35,337 nucleotides of DNA, from NCBI GenBank assembly GCA_021324395.1, contig JAJPJG010000054.1:1-35337 (forward strand), written 5' to 3'. Made by a program: the position numbers and the translations under genes. Shown piece by piece: positions 25,784-35,063 of this stretch. The first letter of the stretch is position 1; the number at the start of each line of letters is the position of its first letter. The stretch comes from Spartobacteria bacterium. GTDB taxonomy: Bacteria; Verrucomicrobiota; Verrucomicrobiia; Chthoniobacterales; Chthoniobacteraceae. The notes under the pieces were generated by a model. It was not told the DNA's origin. It saw only the letters and a list, made by a program, of their open reading frames with translations, and did not search any database.

Positions 25784-27622
25784 CTATTCGCCGATATCGA
25801 TCACGTAGCCGACGAATCGCTGATCCGCAAGCCGCGCCGGCTTGAGGATCAGGCGATTGATTTTACGCGGCGCACCGGTCTGATCGCGATATTCCTGCGC
25901 CTGGACGCCGGCGAAAATCGTTTCGTCAAACGGCTTCACAACCAGCACACAAGTCGCCGTAACAATTCGCGCGTCGTTTTCGCCGACGAGGATTTGGTCT
26001 TCGGTGATGATCGACGTCTCGAACGACTCGGGATTCGCAAGCTCGTAGAATTCCTTCACGCGCAAGCAGCCTTTGCGCTTATCAAAATAAAAGCTGCGCA
26101 CGAGGTCATTGCAGCCAGTTGCCGCTGGATAACAATTCGTTAAATCAACGGAAAACTCGACGTGATCCGGAACCATCTCGGCGCTGAGCACTTTTGCCGC
26201 GTATTGCAGTCCCGCCGCCTGCTCGTGGCCGTTCACGATCGGCAGCGAATGTCCTAGCGTGCGCGCCGCCAGATAGTCGTAACGATTTTCGCCGAAGTAG
26301 CCTTTTGTGTATTCCGGCGCACCAATTTCGAGAATTACCGGCGCACCATTAATGTTTAACATGTAGCTCCCACAATCGTTGTGATTGTGATGCTCGGCGT
26401 TGTTGCCGGCTTTTGCGGCAAACTCCCATAAATTGCCACGCTGATCGCGACCGTGCGCTATGAGGATCTCGAGATTTTTAAAATAAAAATCCTCCGGCTC
26501 CAGTGACCGCTCGGCCGAATGCTCCGTCGGCGCATTCAAAAACAGGCGCAAAAGGTAAAATAAATCGGTGCGCTGACCGTGCAAGTTGATGCCCGTTTGC
26601 TCGATTCGCTGGAAATTGCGATACGCATGCGCGCGGAGCAAATCACTTTGGAAACGCCGTCCGAGATATTCGAGCAGCGCGGGATTCAGCGCGCCGTCAC
26701 GCGGACTGTCGCCGAAATTCACAAAATGGAAATTCGCGAGCGTCACGCGCGGACCGTAGTTTGCGATTTCGCGAATGTGTTCGTTGTTGTCGAAGAGCGA
26801 AAGGCCTTTGCCCGTGCGCGTCTCGAGTTGCTCGTTTAAAAAACTGAACGCACCAAAACCGTATTGCCAATAACCCGGTCCTTCCGAACAGCCTCCGTCT
26901 TCCCCGAAACCATCGAGAAAAACAGGTAGATAACGTTTCGAAATCAGCAGCAATTTCGCAACGAGCTGCACGTCGTCTTCCGCAGCGAGAGCCGCGCCGA
27001 GCAAGCCTTGATGACAAACGGCGTTCCAGTTGTTCGACGATTTTGTCCAGAAAAAGTCCTGATGCTTGTAGATGTAATTCTCAAAGATTCTTTTCCGCAG
27101 CCGCACTTTGATTTCGGTAAGCAATTCCGCCGGCATCTGCTCACCGAACAGCTCGATCGCTTCGCCCAGCAGATTCGCCGTTTCGCACGCAAACAAATCG
27201 AGATGCATCGGGTCTTTGCCCGACGGCGAATTTACGTGGGCCGGCAGCGCCCACGAACTTTCCGACAAAATTTCCTCGAGCTTCCGCAGCGCCGAATCGG
27301 TCCATTTTTTGTCGCCGTCAATGAGCGCGCAAATCGCCGCGCGCGCAAAACGGCGGCGTCTTTCAAAATACGCATTTTCAAACGGCAACCGTTTTCCGGT
27401 CGCAAAAAAATCGCGATAGAGTTCGTCGCTCAGTGCGGGCATCGGCTCCGCGATTTCATTTCCGGCGAGCGCTCGCAACGGCTCGATCCATTTTTGCACG
27501 AGCGGATTTTGCGCGGCCTGCTTCCAGCGCGGCGAGCCGATTGGCTGCAAAATCGGCCGCTTCGGCGTGAGAGCGCGCGCGATGTCTTCCTGCGTGAGAT
27601 TCGATTCGAGAAGGCTCGTCAT
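25784..27622 (-). CDS. Heparinase II/III-like polysaccharide lyase
   Basis: This 612-residue protein has an alpha/alpha-toroid N-terminal half and an anti-parallel beta C-terminal half. Motifs fit the family: SSNNWNAVC (195-203), GPGYWQYG (248-255) with candidate catalytic Tyr251/Tyr254, and [12 protein letters not shown] (409-420) with the His/Asp metal or base site. Family enzymes cut uronic-acid-containing glycans by beta-elimination. No signal peptide is seen, so it probably handles imported oligosaccharides. ATG 27622 overlaps the M29 peptidase stop by four bases. The polymer (heparin/heparosan, alginate or other) cannot be told. No sulfatase or transporter is linked, which argues against a classical glycosaminoglycan locus. 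Confidence 0.85.
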   Translation of the reverse strand: MTSLLESNLTQEDIARALTPKRPILQPIGSPRWKQAAQNPLVQKWIEPLRALAGNEIAEPMPALSDELYRDFFATGKRLPFENAYFERRRRFARAAICALIDGDKKWTDSALRKLEEILSESSWALPAHVNSPSGKDPMHLDLFACETANLLGEAIELFGEQMPAELLTEIKVRLRKRIFENYIYKHQDFFWTKSSNNWNAVCHQGLLGAALAAEDDVQLVAKLLLISKRYLPVFLDGFGEDGGCSEGPGYWQYGFGAFSFLNEQLETRTGKGLSLFDNNEHIREIANYGPRVTLANFHFVNFGDSPRDGALNPALLEYLGRRFQSDLLRAHAYRNFQRIEQTGINLHGQRTDLFYLLRLFLNAPTEHSAERSLEPEDFYFKNLEILIAHGRDQRGNLWEFAAKAGNNAEHHNHNDCGSYMLNINGAPVILEIGAPEYTKGYFGENRYDYLAARTLGHSLPIVNGHEQAAGLQYAAKVLSAEMVPDHVEFSVDLTNCYPAATGCNDLVRSFYFDKRKGCLRVKEFYELANPESFETSIITEDQILVGENDARIVTATCVLVVKPFDETIFAGVQAQEYRDQTGAPRKINRLILKPARLADQRFVGYVIDIGE

Positions 27623-28728
27623 TTCAACCGGTCGGGATTGAGCGACTGGAGCTGCTTCGGCACGAACAGCCCGTCACGCCGAATCAGTTTTCCATCGAAA
27701 TAAATCGAGCCGCCGCCGTAGTCCTCGCGCTGGATGCTGACCATGTCCCAGTGGACTTGCGAGCGGTTGCCGTTGTCGGCCTGCTCGTAAGCCTGGCCGG
27801 GCGTGAAGTGAAATGAGCCGCTGATTTTTTCGTCGAACAAAATGTCGCGCATCGGGTGCAAAATGTGCGGATTGAAAGCGAGCGAAAACTCGCCGATGTA
27901 GCGCGCACCGGCGTCGGAATCGAGGATCTCATTCAGCTTTTTAGTATTGTTCGAAGTCGCGTTGACGACTTTTCCGTTGTTGAACTCGAGGCGAATCGTG
28001 TCAAACGCGGTGCCCTGGTAAATTGTCGGCGCATTAAAGGTGACGTAACCTTGGACGGAATTTTTCACGGGGCACGTGAAGACTTCGCCGTCGGGAATGT
28101 TATGCGTGCCGCCGCAGATGATTGCCGGAATTCCTTTGATGGAAAACTGAAGTTCGGTGGCCGGGCCTTTGATTTCGACGCGATCAGTTTTTTCCATCAG
28201 CGCTTTCAGCGCCTTCATGCCTGGCTGCATTCGCCCATAATCGAGCGTGCAGACGTCGAAGAAAAAATTCTCGAACTGCTCCGTGCTCATTCCCGCGAGT
28301 TGGGCCATCGACGGCGTCGGCCAGCGCAACACGCACCAGCGCGTTTTTTTCACGCGCCAATCGAGCACCGGGCGCATGATTTTCATGGCCATTTTCATCC
28401 GCTCGCCTGGCACGTCGGACATCTCGGTGATGTTTTCGCTGCCGCGCAACGCAATATATGCCTGCATTTTTTTTATTCGCGTCAGCTCGTGCTCGGCGGC
28501 GAATTTGTATTGTTCATCAGTCGCGCCAATCAAAATCTCGCGCGCGACGCGGCTCTGGTGCGTCTGCACATACGGCAGTGCCTTTGCGTTGCGCGTCGCA
28601 CGGACGAGTGCGATCGTCATCTCCGACGGAATGTCAAACGCGTCGATCAGCACTTTGTCGCCGGGCTTCAGTTTCGTGGAGTAGCCGACGAGGAGTTTGG
28701 CGAGTTTTTCAAAACGTGGGTCGTGCAT
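27619..28728 (-). CDS. M29 family metallo-aminopeptidase
   Basis: A 369-residue cytosolic aminopeptidase of the thermophilic aminopeptidase family (AmpS/PepS type), slightly shorter than the ~410-residue archetypes. Candidate metal ligands in order are Glu215 in [11 protein letters not shown], Glu280 in [11 protein letters not shown], His307 in SGSFHF, and His326 with Asp328 in QVHWDMV, matching the family's Glu-Glu-His-His-Asp pattern. It releases N-terminal residues with broad specificity. The stop overlaps the start of the lyase gene (ATGA), so the two are coupled, which is an odd functional pair. The start is ATG 28728, 53 bases from the divergent adenylyltransferase gene. Confidence 0.9.
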   Translation of the reverse strand: MHDPRFEKLAKLLVGYSTKLKPGDKVLIDAFDIPSEMTIALVRATRNAKALPYVQTHQSRVAREILIGATDEQYKFAAEHELTRIKKMQAYIALRGSENITEMSDVPGERMKMAMKIMRPVLDWRVKKTRWCVLRWPTPSMAQLAGMSTEQFENFFFDVCTLDYGRMQPGMKALKALMEKTDRVEIKGPATELQFSIKGIPAIICGGTHNIPDGEVFTCPVKNSVQGYVTFNAPTIYQGTAFDTIRLEFNNGKVVNATSNNTKKLNEILDSDAGARYIGEFSLAFNPHILHPMRDILFDEKISGSFHFTPGQAYEQADNGNRSQVHWDMVSIQREDYGGGSIYFDGKLIRRDGLFVPKQLQSLNPDRLK

Positions 28729-28781
28729 GCAGCGGAATATTTTGGACAGGAATAGCAGATTTCACACAATCAGGAAGGCGC

Positions 28782-29273
28782 ATGAATTCAAGCTCCGCAT
28801 TAGTAAAACTGAAGTCCGCACCCGAACTCGTGAAGCTTCGCGACGAACTCGATGCGCGAGGTAAACGGCTCGTCTTTACGAATGGCTGCTTTGATTTGTT
28901 GCACGTCGGTCACGTCCGTTATTTGCAAGCGGCGCGCGCACTCGGTGATGCACTGGTGATCGCGGTCAATGGCGATGCTTCAGTGCGCGGACTCAAAGGC
29001 GAAGGTCGCCCGATCAATAACGAAGCGGATCGCGCGGAAGTCCTCGCGGCGCTCGGGTGCGTCGATTTCGTCACGATCTTTTCGGATGAGCGCGTGACGA
29101 ATCTCGTGCGTGAAGTGCGCCCGCACGTTTACGCGAAAGGCGGCGATTACACGGTCGACAGCCTCAACTCAGAAGAACGCGCAACGCTCGAATCGATCGG
29201 CGCCGAAATCAAAATCCTCCCGCTGGTGCCGGGTAAATCGACGACCAATATCATCAAAAAATGGAAAAGCTGA
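28782..29273 (+). CDS. rfaE2: D-glycero-beta-D-manno-heptose 1-phosphate adenylyltransferase
   Basis: A 163-residue nucleotidyltransferase that forms ADP-D-glycero-beta-D-manno-heptose, the lipopolysaccharide core precursor. FTNGCFDLLHVGHVRYL holds the HxGH motif (41-44), with KGGDYTVD and GKSTTNII at the C-terminal end as in the HldE C-terminal domain. ATG 28782 is chosen, not the far upstream open frame, because AGGAAGG precedes it and the family homology begins just after. It lacks the ribokinase-like domain of HldE, so a separate kinase gene is expected elsewhere. It overlaps purN by 13 bases. The gene supports a Gram-negative outer membrane. Confidence 0.93.
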   Translation: MNSSSALVKLKSAPELVKLRDELDARGKRLVFTNGCFDLLHVGHVRYLQAARALGDALVIAVNGDASVRGLKGEGRPINNEADRAEVLAALGCVDFVTIFSDERVTNLVREVRPHVYAKGGDYTVDSLNSEERATLESIGAEIKILPLVPGKSTTNIIKKWKS

Positions 29274-29854
29274 AACTCGGGGTTCTCGGTTCCGGCAAAG
29301 GCTCGAACTTCCGTGCGATTCAGGATGCGATTGAAGCGGGCGAGTTGAACGCGGAAGTTCGCATCGTGATTTCCGATGTCGAATCGGCCGGAATCCTTGA
29401 TCTGGCGCGGCTTCGCGGGTTGCGTGCGGAGTTTGTGCCTCCGGGAAAATTTCGCACGAAGATGGAACCGGAGGCTGAACAGCGTGTTGTCGCCTTGTTA
29501 AAAAGTGAAAATGTCGACTATGTCGTGCTCGCGGGATTCATGCGGATGATCAAGACGCCGCTGCTCAATGCCTTTCCGAGCCGCATCATCAACATTCATC
29601 CGTCGCTGCTTCCGAATTTTCCCGGTATCGAAGCATGGAAACAGGCGCTCGCTAGTGGCGCGACGGTCACCGGATGCACGGTGCATTACGTCGATTCCGG
29701 CATGGACACCGGCGAAATCCTCGCGCAACGCGAAGTGCCGATTCTTCCTGACGATACTGCGGAAACCTTGCACTCACGCATTCAAGTCGCCGAGCATACA
29801 CTTTATCCGGAAGTGATCGCAACGTTAAATGCGAATCAAAGAAGCGTTTTGTAA
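29261..29854 (+). CDS. purN: Phosphoribosylglycinamide formyltransferase
   Basis: A 197-residue GAR transformylase that uses 10-formyl-tetrahydrofolate in purine synthesis. Motifs are GSGKGSNF (phosphate loop, 10-17), NIHPSLLP with Asn111 and His113, and HYVDSGMDTG with Asp149, the counterparts of Asn106, His108 and Asp144 in E. coli PurN. ATG 29261 overlaps the heptose adenylyltransferase gene by 13 bases (coupled). Its 3' end runs into the convergent chrA gene, sharing 19 bases. Confidence 0.95.
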   Translation: MEKLKLGVLGSGKGSNFRAIQDAIEAGELNAEVRIVISDVESAGILDLARLRGLRAEFVPPGKFRTKMEPEAEQRVVALLKSENVDYVVLAGFMRMIKTPLLNAFPSRIINIHPSLLPNFPGIEAWKQALASGATVTGCTVHYVDSGMDTGEILAQREVPILPDDTAETLHSRIQVAEHTLYPEVIATLNANQRSVL

Positions 29855-31143
29855 AGCAGACCGACAACACCTCCGCCGAGCACGACGGCGATGATGCCCC
29901 ATTTCCACTTCACCATTCCGACGAGCGCGATCAGGCCGAGAAGTAGCACGAACCAGTCATAAGTCTGCGAGTCCGGATGGATGACGTGAATGGCGAACCA
30001 GACGGCGAGGTTCAACACAACACCTACGACCGCGGCGGTGATCGCCGAAAGCGCGGCGCTGATTATTTTGTTTCCACGCAATTGCTCGATATGCGGTCCG
30101 CCTAGAAACACCCATAAAAAGCATGGCGTGAACGTTACCCACGTCGTTACGAACGCGCCGAGCGTCGCCGCGAGCAAAGGCGGCAAATCGCCGTGTTGAT
30201 TCCAGCCCCCCATGAAGCCAACGAATTGCAGCACCATGATCAGCGGGCCGGGTGTCGTTTCCGCGAGGCCGAGTCCGTCCATCATCTGGCCCGTTTTCAG
30301 CCAGCCGAAATGCACGACCGCGCGCTGCGCCACATAAGGCAAAACCGCATACGCGCCACCGAACGTCACAACCGCCGCTTTGGAGAAAAAGATGCCTTCA
30401 TGAAAAATCGTGCTGTTTGTTCCCTGCCAAAGCGCGATCACCAAAATGGGCAGCCACCATAGCGTTAAACACACGGCACACACCTTGATCGCGCGAATCA
30501 GCGACGGTTTTGTGTGCTCGCGCACCTCGTCATCATCATCGAGCACTGAGCTTTGGCCGTTTGCATGAGCGGACACAATGTCGAACTTTTGCTTCCAGGT
30601 TTTTCCGCCGATGAAACCGACAAGACCGGCTGAAATGATGATCGCGGGAAAAGGCACTTTGAGAAAAAAGATCGCGGCGAACGCAAGCGCGGCAATCGTC
30701 CACATCACACCATTTTTTAACGCTTTTTTGCCGATGCGAATCACTGCCGCGACGACGATCGCCATCACCACCGGCTTTAGTCCGTAAAAAATCGCGGCGA
30801 TCCACGATACATTTCCGAATGCCGCGTAAATAAAGCTCAGCGTCCAGAGCACGAACATCGATGGAATTACGAACAAGCTGCCGGCGACGATGCCGCCCGC
30901 TGTTTTGTGCAAAAGCCAGCCGACGTAAATGGCGAGTTGCTGCGCTTCCGGCCCGGGCAGCAGCATGCAATAATTCAATGCGTGCAAAAAACGCGACTGG
31001 CTGATCCAACGCTTCTTTTCAACCAGCTCGGTTTGCATGATCGCGATCTGACCGGCCGGCCCGCCAAAGCTGATGAACCCCAGCTTCAGCCAGAAACGGA
31101 ACGCTTCACGAAAACTCGGATGCGGCTGTTCGGCTGCTTTCAT
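29836..31143 (-). CDS. chrA: Chromate transporter family membrane protein
   Basis: Long (435-residue) CHR protein with two homologous halves of several membrane segments each. The first half has FGGPAGQIAIM and LLPGPEAQQLA, and the second has FGGAYAVLPYV and TTPGPLIMV, the duplicated FGG and PGP signatures. A charged DDDDEVREHTK linker separates them. It is expected in the inner membrane, exporting chromate or another oxyanion. ATG 31143 is preferred; the frame extends to a TTG at 31179. No ChrB-type regulator is adjacent. The 3' end overlaps purN by 19 bases in convergent orientation. Confidence 0.93.
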   Translation of the reverse strand: MKAAEQPHPSFREAFRFWLKLGFISFGGPAGQIAIMQTELVEKKRWISQSRFLHALNYCMLLPGPEAQQLAIYVGWLLHKTAGGIVAGSLFVIPSMFVLWTLSFIYAAFGNVSWIAAIFYGLKPVVMAIVVAAVIRIGKKALKNGVMWTIAALAFAAIFFLKVPFPAIIISAGLVGFIGGKTWKQKFDIVSAHANGQSSVLDDDDEVREHTKPSLIRAIKVCAVCLTLWWLPILVIALWQGTNSTIFHEGIFFSKAAVVTFGGAYAVLPYVAQRAVVHFGWLKTGQMMDGLGLAETTPGPLIMVLQFVGFMGGWNQHGDLPPLLAATLGAFVTTWVTFTPCFLWVFLGGPHIEQLRGNKIISAALSAITAAVVGVVLNLAVWFAIHVIHPDSQTYDWFVLLLGLIALVGMVKWKWGIIAVVLGGGVVGLLYKTLL

Positions 31144-31207
31144 CCGCGACACAAAAGCAGACCAAACCGATTTGGCCAAGCGCGACGCGCAGTTGCGCTT
31201 TGTTTAC

Positions 31208-33373
31208 TCAGTGAACACTCGCCGTCTTTGGCGAACGTGAGAGTTCGAGCAAGTCGGTGAGGATATTCAGTGTCTCGTTACGAACTGGATCGACTGCCGC
31301 TTTTTTCGCCGAGAGCGTCTCGTCATCGTCATCCGCATCGTCCGCTGCCGCGCCTTCATCAATGCTCGGTTTCTTCTCGTTTTTTGCGAGCTGAAGCTCG
31401 GGCTTGTCGACGTTATCGAGCGTGAGTTGATAGACTTTTTGGTCGGGCTGCTTGTGTTTTTCGCGCTCCGCAATGCGTTTTTCCTTCTTCGCTTTATCAT
31501 CGGCGAGTTCGGCGCGGCGCATTTTTTCGTTCAGCGAAATTTTGTTCACCGCGAGCCGGTGTTTCACAGTGTTCAGATCTTCGAGAACCCAGCGAAATTC
31601 ACGATCGGCGGTGACGCGCGCGGCGCTGCGGGCTTTGAGCTCTTTCAAAAACAGCGGATGCTCCACGACTTTTTCAAATGGCGCAGGATCGACTTCATCA
31701 TACGGCATCGGGCCCTTGAGCGCACTTTCGCCGATTTCCGGGTGATCGTAAGCCGACGGCAATTTGATATCGGAAATCACGCCGCGAAGCTGCGTGCTGC
31801 CGCCGGCAACGCGGTAGAACTTTTGGATGGTGAGCTTGAGCGCGCCCGCGTCGTTCGAGTCGCTGCCGAGGAACGGAATGAAACGTCCAATCTCGAGCAT
31901 TGTCTGCACGGTGCCTTTTCCGAACGTGCTTTGGTCGCCAACAATCGGCGCGCGGCCATAGTCCTGCAGAGCGGCTGCGAAAATCTCGCTGGCCGATGCG
32001 CTGAGGCGATTCGTCAAAACGACCATCGGACCGTCATAAGCCACGCTCGGGTCGCGATCGCGCGAGACATGGATGTTTCCATTCGCGTCCTTCGCTTGCA
32101 CGACAGGACCTTTTTTGATGAATAGCCCGGTCAGGTTCACCGCTTCGTCGAGAGAGCCGCCGCCGTTGCGACGCAAATCCATCACGAGTCCGCCGATATT
32201 CTCCTGTTTGAGTCTGTTTAACAAAGCGAGCACATCCTTCGTGGTGCTCTTGGCGCCTTTCGCACCGCTACGCTCCATGTCTGCATAAAATGACGGCAGT
32301 GTGATCCAGCCGAGCCGCAGCGGCGGACCACCGGCCGGATTTTCTTTTTCGATAATTTCGGCTTTCGCCTCCTGCTCCTTCAGCTTCACCTCGTCGCGAA
32401 CAATTTCGATGATCTTCCGTGTCGAAGGATCTGCGGCGCGCGAAGGAACAACCTGTAAACGCACTGTCGAGCCTTTTTTGCCGCGAATCATATCCACCAC
32501 TTTGTCGAGCTTCATGCCGACGCAATCGACAAACTCGCCATTGCCCTGCGCAACAGCGCTGATGCGATCGCCGACCTTTAAGTGACCATCGGTCTGTGCG
32601 GGACCGCCGGGAACGAGCTCCATGATTTTCGCGTAGCCTTCCTCGCTGTGGAGCACGGCGCCGATGCCGACAAGCGACAGGCGCATTTGGATGCTGAAAT
32701 TTTCCAGGTCGGATTTGCTCATGTATTCCGAGTGCGGGTCGTAAGTCTGCGCGAGCGTCGTGAGGAACATTTTGACCACGTCCTCACGCGTCTGCTCGTG
32801 CAGGTTGCGAAGCAATTGATCGTAGCGGCGCGTGAGCACTTTCACCGGCGGATCGATCGGATGCTCGCCGAGTTTTTCCTGCAAAAACTCGCCTTTCACT
32901 CGACTCGTCCAAAGCTTGTCGGCATCGGCGTCATCCTTGGGCCACGGCGATTTCTGGCGATTGATCTCGACCATTTCGTTGGTCGTAAAATCGAAATCCT
33001 GCTTCAGCAATTCCTTCACTTTCGCTACGCGTTCCTCGACGCGTTTCGCATACAAATCGTAGATCTCGAATGCCGGATTCGGGTTGCCTAGCAAAATATC
33101 GTCATCCAAGGCAGTCGCATATTTAGCCGTAAACGCATCAACATCCTTCTGCGTGAAAAACAGGTGATTGTAGTCGAGCAATTCGAGGTAGTTTTTCAAG
33201 AGCTGCCGCGACAATTCGTCATCGAGTTTGCGCTTGGAATAATGCCCCTGCTCGAGAAGCCTGCCGACCGAGATGCAGATTTGGCCGGGATCCGGTTCGC
33301 TGGACGCGCGGCTGGGTAAAACGATCGCGAGACTGAACGCGAGCGCGACGGAAAGCAGTTTGGTCGGCTTCAT
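31208..33373 (-). CDS. prc: Tail-specific protease (Prc/CtpA-like, S41)
   Basis: Exported serine protease that degrades or trims periplasmic proteins from the C terminus. Starting at ATG 33373 there is a signal peptide (core ~6-19, cleavage near ASS|EP). An N-terminal Prc helical region follows, with a PDZ domain at ~230-315 (VGIGAVL...VPGGPAQ...GDRISAV) and the S41 core with LSASASEIFAAALQDYGRA (nucleophile Ser near 455) and TFGKGTVQ (catalytic Lys). The C-terminal ~150 residues are highly charged (KKEKRIAEREKHK, a DDADDDDE run), as in Prc relatives. At 721 residues it matches the long Prc type, not short CtpA. GTG/ATG choices further upstream add an implausible leader, so they were not used. 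Confidence 0.93.
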   Translation of the reverse strand: MKPTKLLSVALAFSLAIVLPSRASSEPDPGQICISVGRLLEQGHYSKRKLDDELSRQLLKNYLELLDYNHLFFTQKDVDAFTAKYATALDDDILLGNPNPAFEIYDLYAKRVEERVAKVKELLKQDFDFTTNEMVEINRQKSPWPKDDADADKLWTSRVKGEFLQEKLGEHPIDPPVKVLTRRYDQLLRNLHEQTREDVVKMFLTTLAQTYDPHSEYMSKSDLENFSIQMRLSLVGIGAVLHSEEGYAKIMELVPGGPAQTDGHLKVGDRISAVAQGNGEFVDCVGMKLDKVVDMIRGKKGSTVRLQVVPSRAADPSTRKIIEIVRDEVKLKEQEAKAEIIEKENPAGGPPLRLGWITLPSFYADMERSGAKGAKSTTKDVLALLNRLKQENIGGLVMDLRRNGGGSLDEAVNLTGLFIKKGPVVQAKDANGNIHVSRDRDPSVAYDGPMVVLTNRLSASASEIFAAALQDYGRAPIVGDQSTFGKGTVQTMLEIGRFIPFLGSDSNDAGALKLTIQKFYRVAGGSTQLRGVISDIKLPSAYDHPEIGESALKGPMPYDEVDPAPFEKVVEHPLFLKELKARSAARVTADREFRWVLEDLNTVKHRLAVNKISLNEKMRRAELADDKAKKEKRIAEREKHKQPDQKVYQLTLDNVDKPELQLAKNEKKPSIDEGAAADDADDDDETLSAKKAAVDPVRNETLNILTDLLELSRSPKTASVH

Positions 33374-33517
33374 TTTGAAAAGGGCTTCACAAGGTGACAG
33401 AAAAGGTGCGAAAAGCAAATGCTACGCTCGGCATTCCGCCCGCGTAGCGCCTCGTTGCATCACAAACAAAACGCGCTTGCCGAGCGCGCAGGATTTACCG
33501 AGATTCGCCGATTCACG

Positions 33518-34123
33518 ATGAACATAGACACGTTCACTGGCGGTGTGTTCGACACGAATTGTTTTTTTCTTAAAGACGCCGCAATTCTCATCGATGCACC
33601 GCAGGAATCCGCCGACTGGCTCCGCCGCAGCGGGCACAAAGTCGACTGGCTTTTGCTCACGCATGGGCACATCGACCACATCAGCGACGCCGCGGAAATC
33701 CAGCGCGAGCACAGTTGCAAAATTGCGTGTCATCCCGAAACCGCGCCGATGCTCAGCGACCGCAATTTTTTTCGCCGGTTCGGCTTTGAACTCGAAGTCG
33801 AGCCGGTCACACCCGATCTGCTCATCAACGAAGCGCCGTCATTCGACGTCGCCGGCATCGATTTTCAGGTGCTGCTCGTGCCCGGTCATTGTCCCGGCAG
33901 CTTGTGTTTTTTTGAAAAAAAAGAGCGCGTTCTTTTCGGCGGCGATGTGTTGTTTGCAAGCGGTGTCGGGCGCTGGGATTTGCCGGGCGGCGATGGCGAA
34001 CTGCTTTTTACCGGCATCAAAACGAAGCTATTTCCGCTGGGCGACGACGTGAAGGTTTTCCCCGGCCACGGCCCGGCGACAACGATCGGGATCGAGCGAA
34101 AGACGAATCCGTTTCTGACTTGA
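33518..34123 (+). CDS. MBL-fold metallohydrolase (glyoxalase II-like)
   Basis: A 201-residue zinc hydrolase with the full metal signature: THGHIDHI (His-x-His-x-Asp-His), PGHCPGS, FGGDVLF and PGHGPATTIG. The substrate is unknown; the fold groups with small hydroxyacylglutathione-hydrolase-like proteins, but no substrate-binding C-terminal domain is present. ATG 33518 is chosen as the family-matching start; the frame is open further upstream to 33419 without similarity. It is divergent from prc (144 bases apart) and convergent with the PstS-like gene eight bases downstream. Confidence 0.9.
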   Translation: MNIDTFTGGVFDTNCFFLKDAAILIDAPQESADWLRRSGHKVDWLLLTHGHIDHISDAAEIQREHSCKIACHPETAPMLSDRNFFRRFGFELEVEPVTPDLLINEAPSFDVAGIDFQVLLVPGHCPGSLCFFEKKERVLFGGDVLFASGVGRWDLPGGDGELLFTGIKTKLFPLGDDVKVFPGHGPATTIGIERKTNPFLT

Positions 34124-34147
34124 CCGCGCGATTATTTCGTCGCGGGT
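34123..34147. terminator. Possible bidirectional hairpin between convergent genes
   Basis: ACC-g-CGCGA (34123-34131) pairs with TCGCG-GGT (34140-34147) around an eight-base loop, with one bulged G, at the junction of the MBL and PstS-like gene ends. Only a short T run (TTT) follows on the + strand. It also overlaps the 3' coding end of the PstS-like gene. Confidence 0.3.
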
Positions 34148-34980
34148 TTCAGCATGTCAGCGCAGTAAAAGCCGTGCTTTTTCATCAGCTCCTGGCCGCG
34201 CGGGCCAAGCATGAAATCGACAAACACTTTGACAGCGAGTGTGGGCTTGTCGTTAACGATCAGAAACAGCGGCTTTGCCATCGGATATTTCTTCGCAGCG
34301 ATATTTTCCGGCGTTGGCGCGACGGCCGAGCCGTCGTCGTTTTTTAATTCGAGCGCGAAGCTGCGCTTGCCATCGATCGCAAGCGGCGATGACTGCGCCA
34401 TCGAGCCCGGCGTGAATTCGAGCGTGTTGCGCGTTTCCTCGTCGCTCGCAACCGTCGGAAAGCGGCCGAGCGGCGCTTTCTTCGCCTCGCCGTAAAGCCA
34501 TTGCGCGAATAGCTCCCACACGCCGTGGCCTTCCTCGAAATTGAAAAACACGATCTTTTCATCCGGCCCGCCGAGTTCGTGCCAGTTGCGCGTCTTCGAT
34601 TCGTAAATGCCGCGAACCTGCTCGCGCGTGAGTGCGTGGACGCCGCCGTTCCATACGTCATCCGCGACACCGAGCGCGACGACCTGCTCGCCGAGATAAA
34701 TCTCCGTGAGCACAATGTCCGGATAAGCCGCACGATCCTCCGGCGTCACCGGGCGCGATGACATGCCGATGTGCGCAAGACCTTCGCCGATCGCGGCGAT
34801 GCCCTCGGAGCTTCCGCCTGTCGTGGAGATCTGAATTTCCATCTGCCGTTCCGCGCGCAGGATCTGCGCGGCTTCGGCGACGGGAAGATTTACCGTCGGC
34901 GAGCCGACGATGCGAAGCGCATCTGCAAACACGCAGGGCAGAAGGCAGAAGGCGAAAATGAAAACGGCAACGATCCGCAT
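34132..34980 (-). CDS. PstS-like periplasmic phosphate-binding protein
   Basis: A 282-residue substrate-binding protein with a signal peptide (core ~4-18, cleavage near FA|DAL). RIVGSPTV, STTGGSSEGIAAIGEG and GMSSRPVTPED match the PstS/PBP-like family, where Thr-Gly-Gly-Ser and similar motifs hold phosphate. Late motifs include MAKPLFLIVNDKP and FVDFMLGPRGQELMKKHG. It is an orphan: no pstCAB or phoU follows. It probably binds phosphate or another oxyanion, but a sensor role is also possible. The coding start is ATG 34980, after the rpsI terminator on the same strand. It is convergent with the MBL gene. Confidence 0.85.
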   Translation of the reverse strand: MRIVAVFIFAFCLLPCVFADALRIVGSPTVNLPVAEAAQILRAERQMEIQISTTGGSSEGIAAIGEGLAHIGMSSRPVTPEDRAAYPDIVLTEIYLGEQVVALGVADDVWNGGVHALTREQVRGIYESKTRNWHELGGPDEKIVFFNFEEGHGVWELFAQWLYGEAKKAPLGRFPTVASDEETRNTLEFTPGSMAQSSPLAIDGKRSFALELKNDDGSAVAPTPENIAAKKYPMAKPLFLIVNDKPTLAVKVFVDFMLGPRGQELMKKHGFYCADMLKPATK

Positions 34981-35017
34981 GCTGATATGAAATCCAGCTT
35001 CGTCTCGCGAACAAACA

Positions 35018-35047
35018 AAAAAGGCGATGCCGAAGCATCGCCTTTTT
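35018..35047 (-). terminator. Strong Rho-independent terminator after rpsI
   Basis: Perfect 13-base-pair stem (35018-35030 with 35035-35047). On the - strand it reads AAAAAGGCGATGC-TTCG-GCATCGCCTTTTT, with a TTCG tetraloop and a closing T run. It lies 16 bases past the rpsI stop and separates it from the PstS-like gene. Confidence 0.9.
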
Positions 35048-35063
35048 CAAAATTGCTCGCGGT

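Noticed and set aside
28458..28781. Longer form of the heptose adenylyltransferase gene
   Set aside because: The extra codons overlap the divergent aminopeptidase gene, show no family similarity and precede a good AGGAAGG-ATG start at 28782.
31162..31200. Small palindromes (CCAAACCGATTTGG, GCGCAGTTGCGC) between prc and chrA
   Set aside because: They are short, without a T run, and of a kind expected by chance in this sequence, so not listed as terminators.
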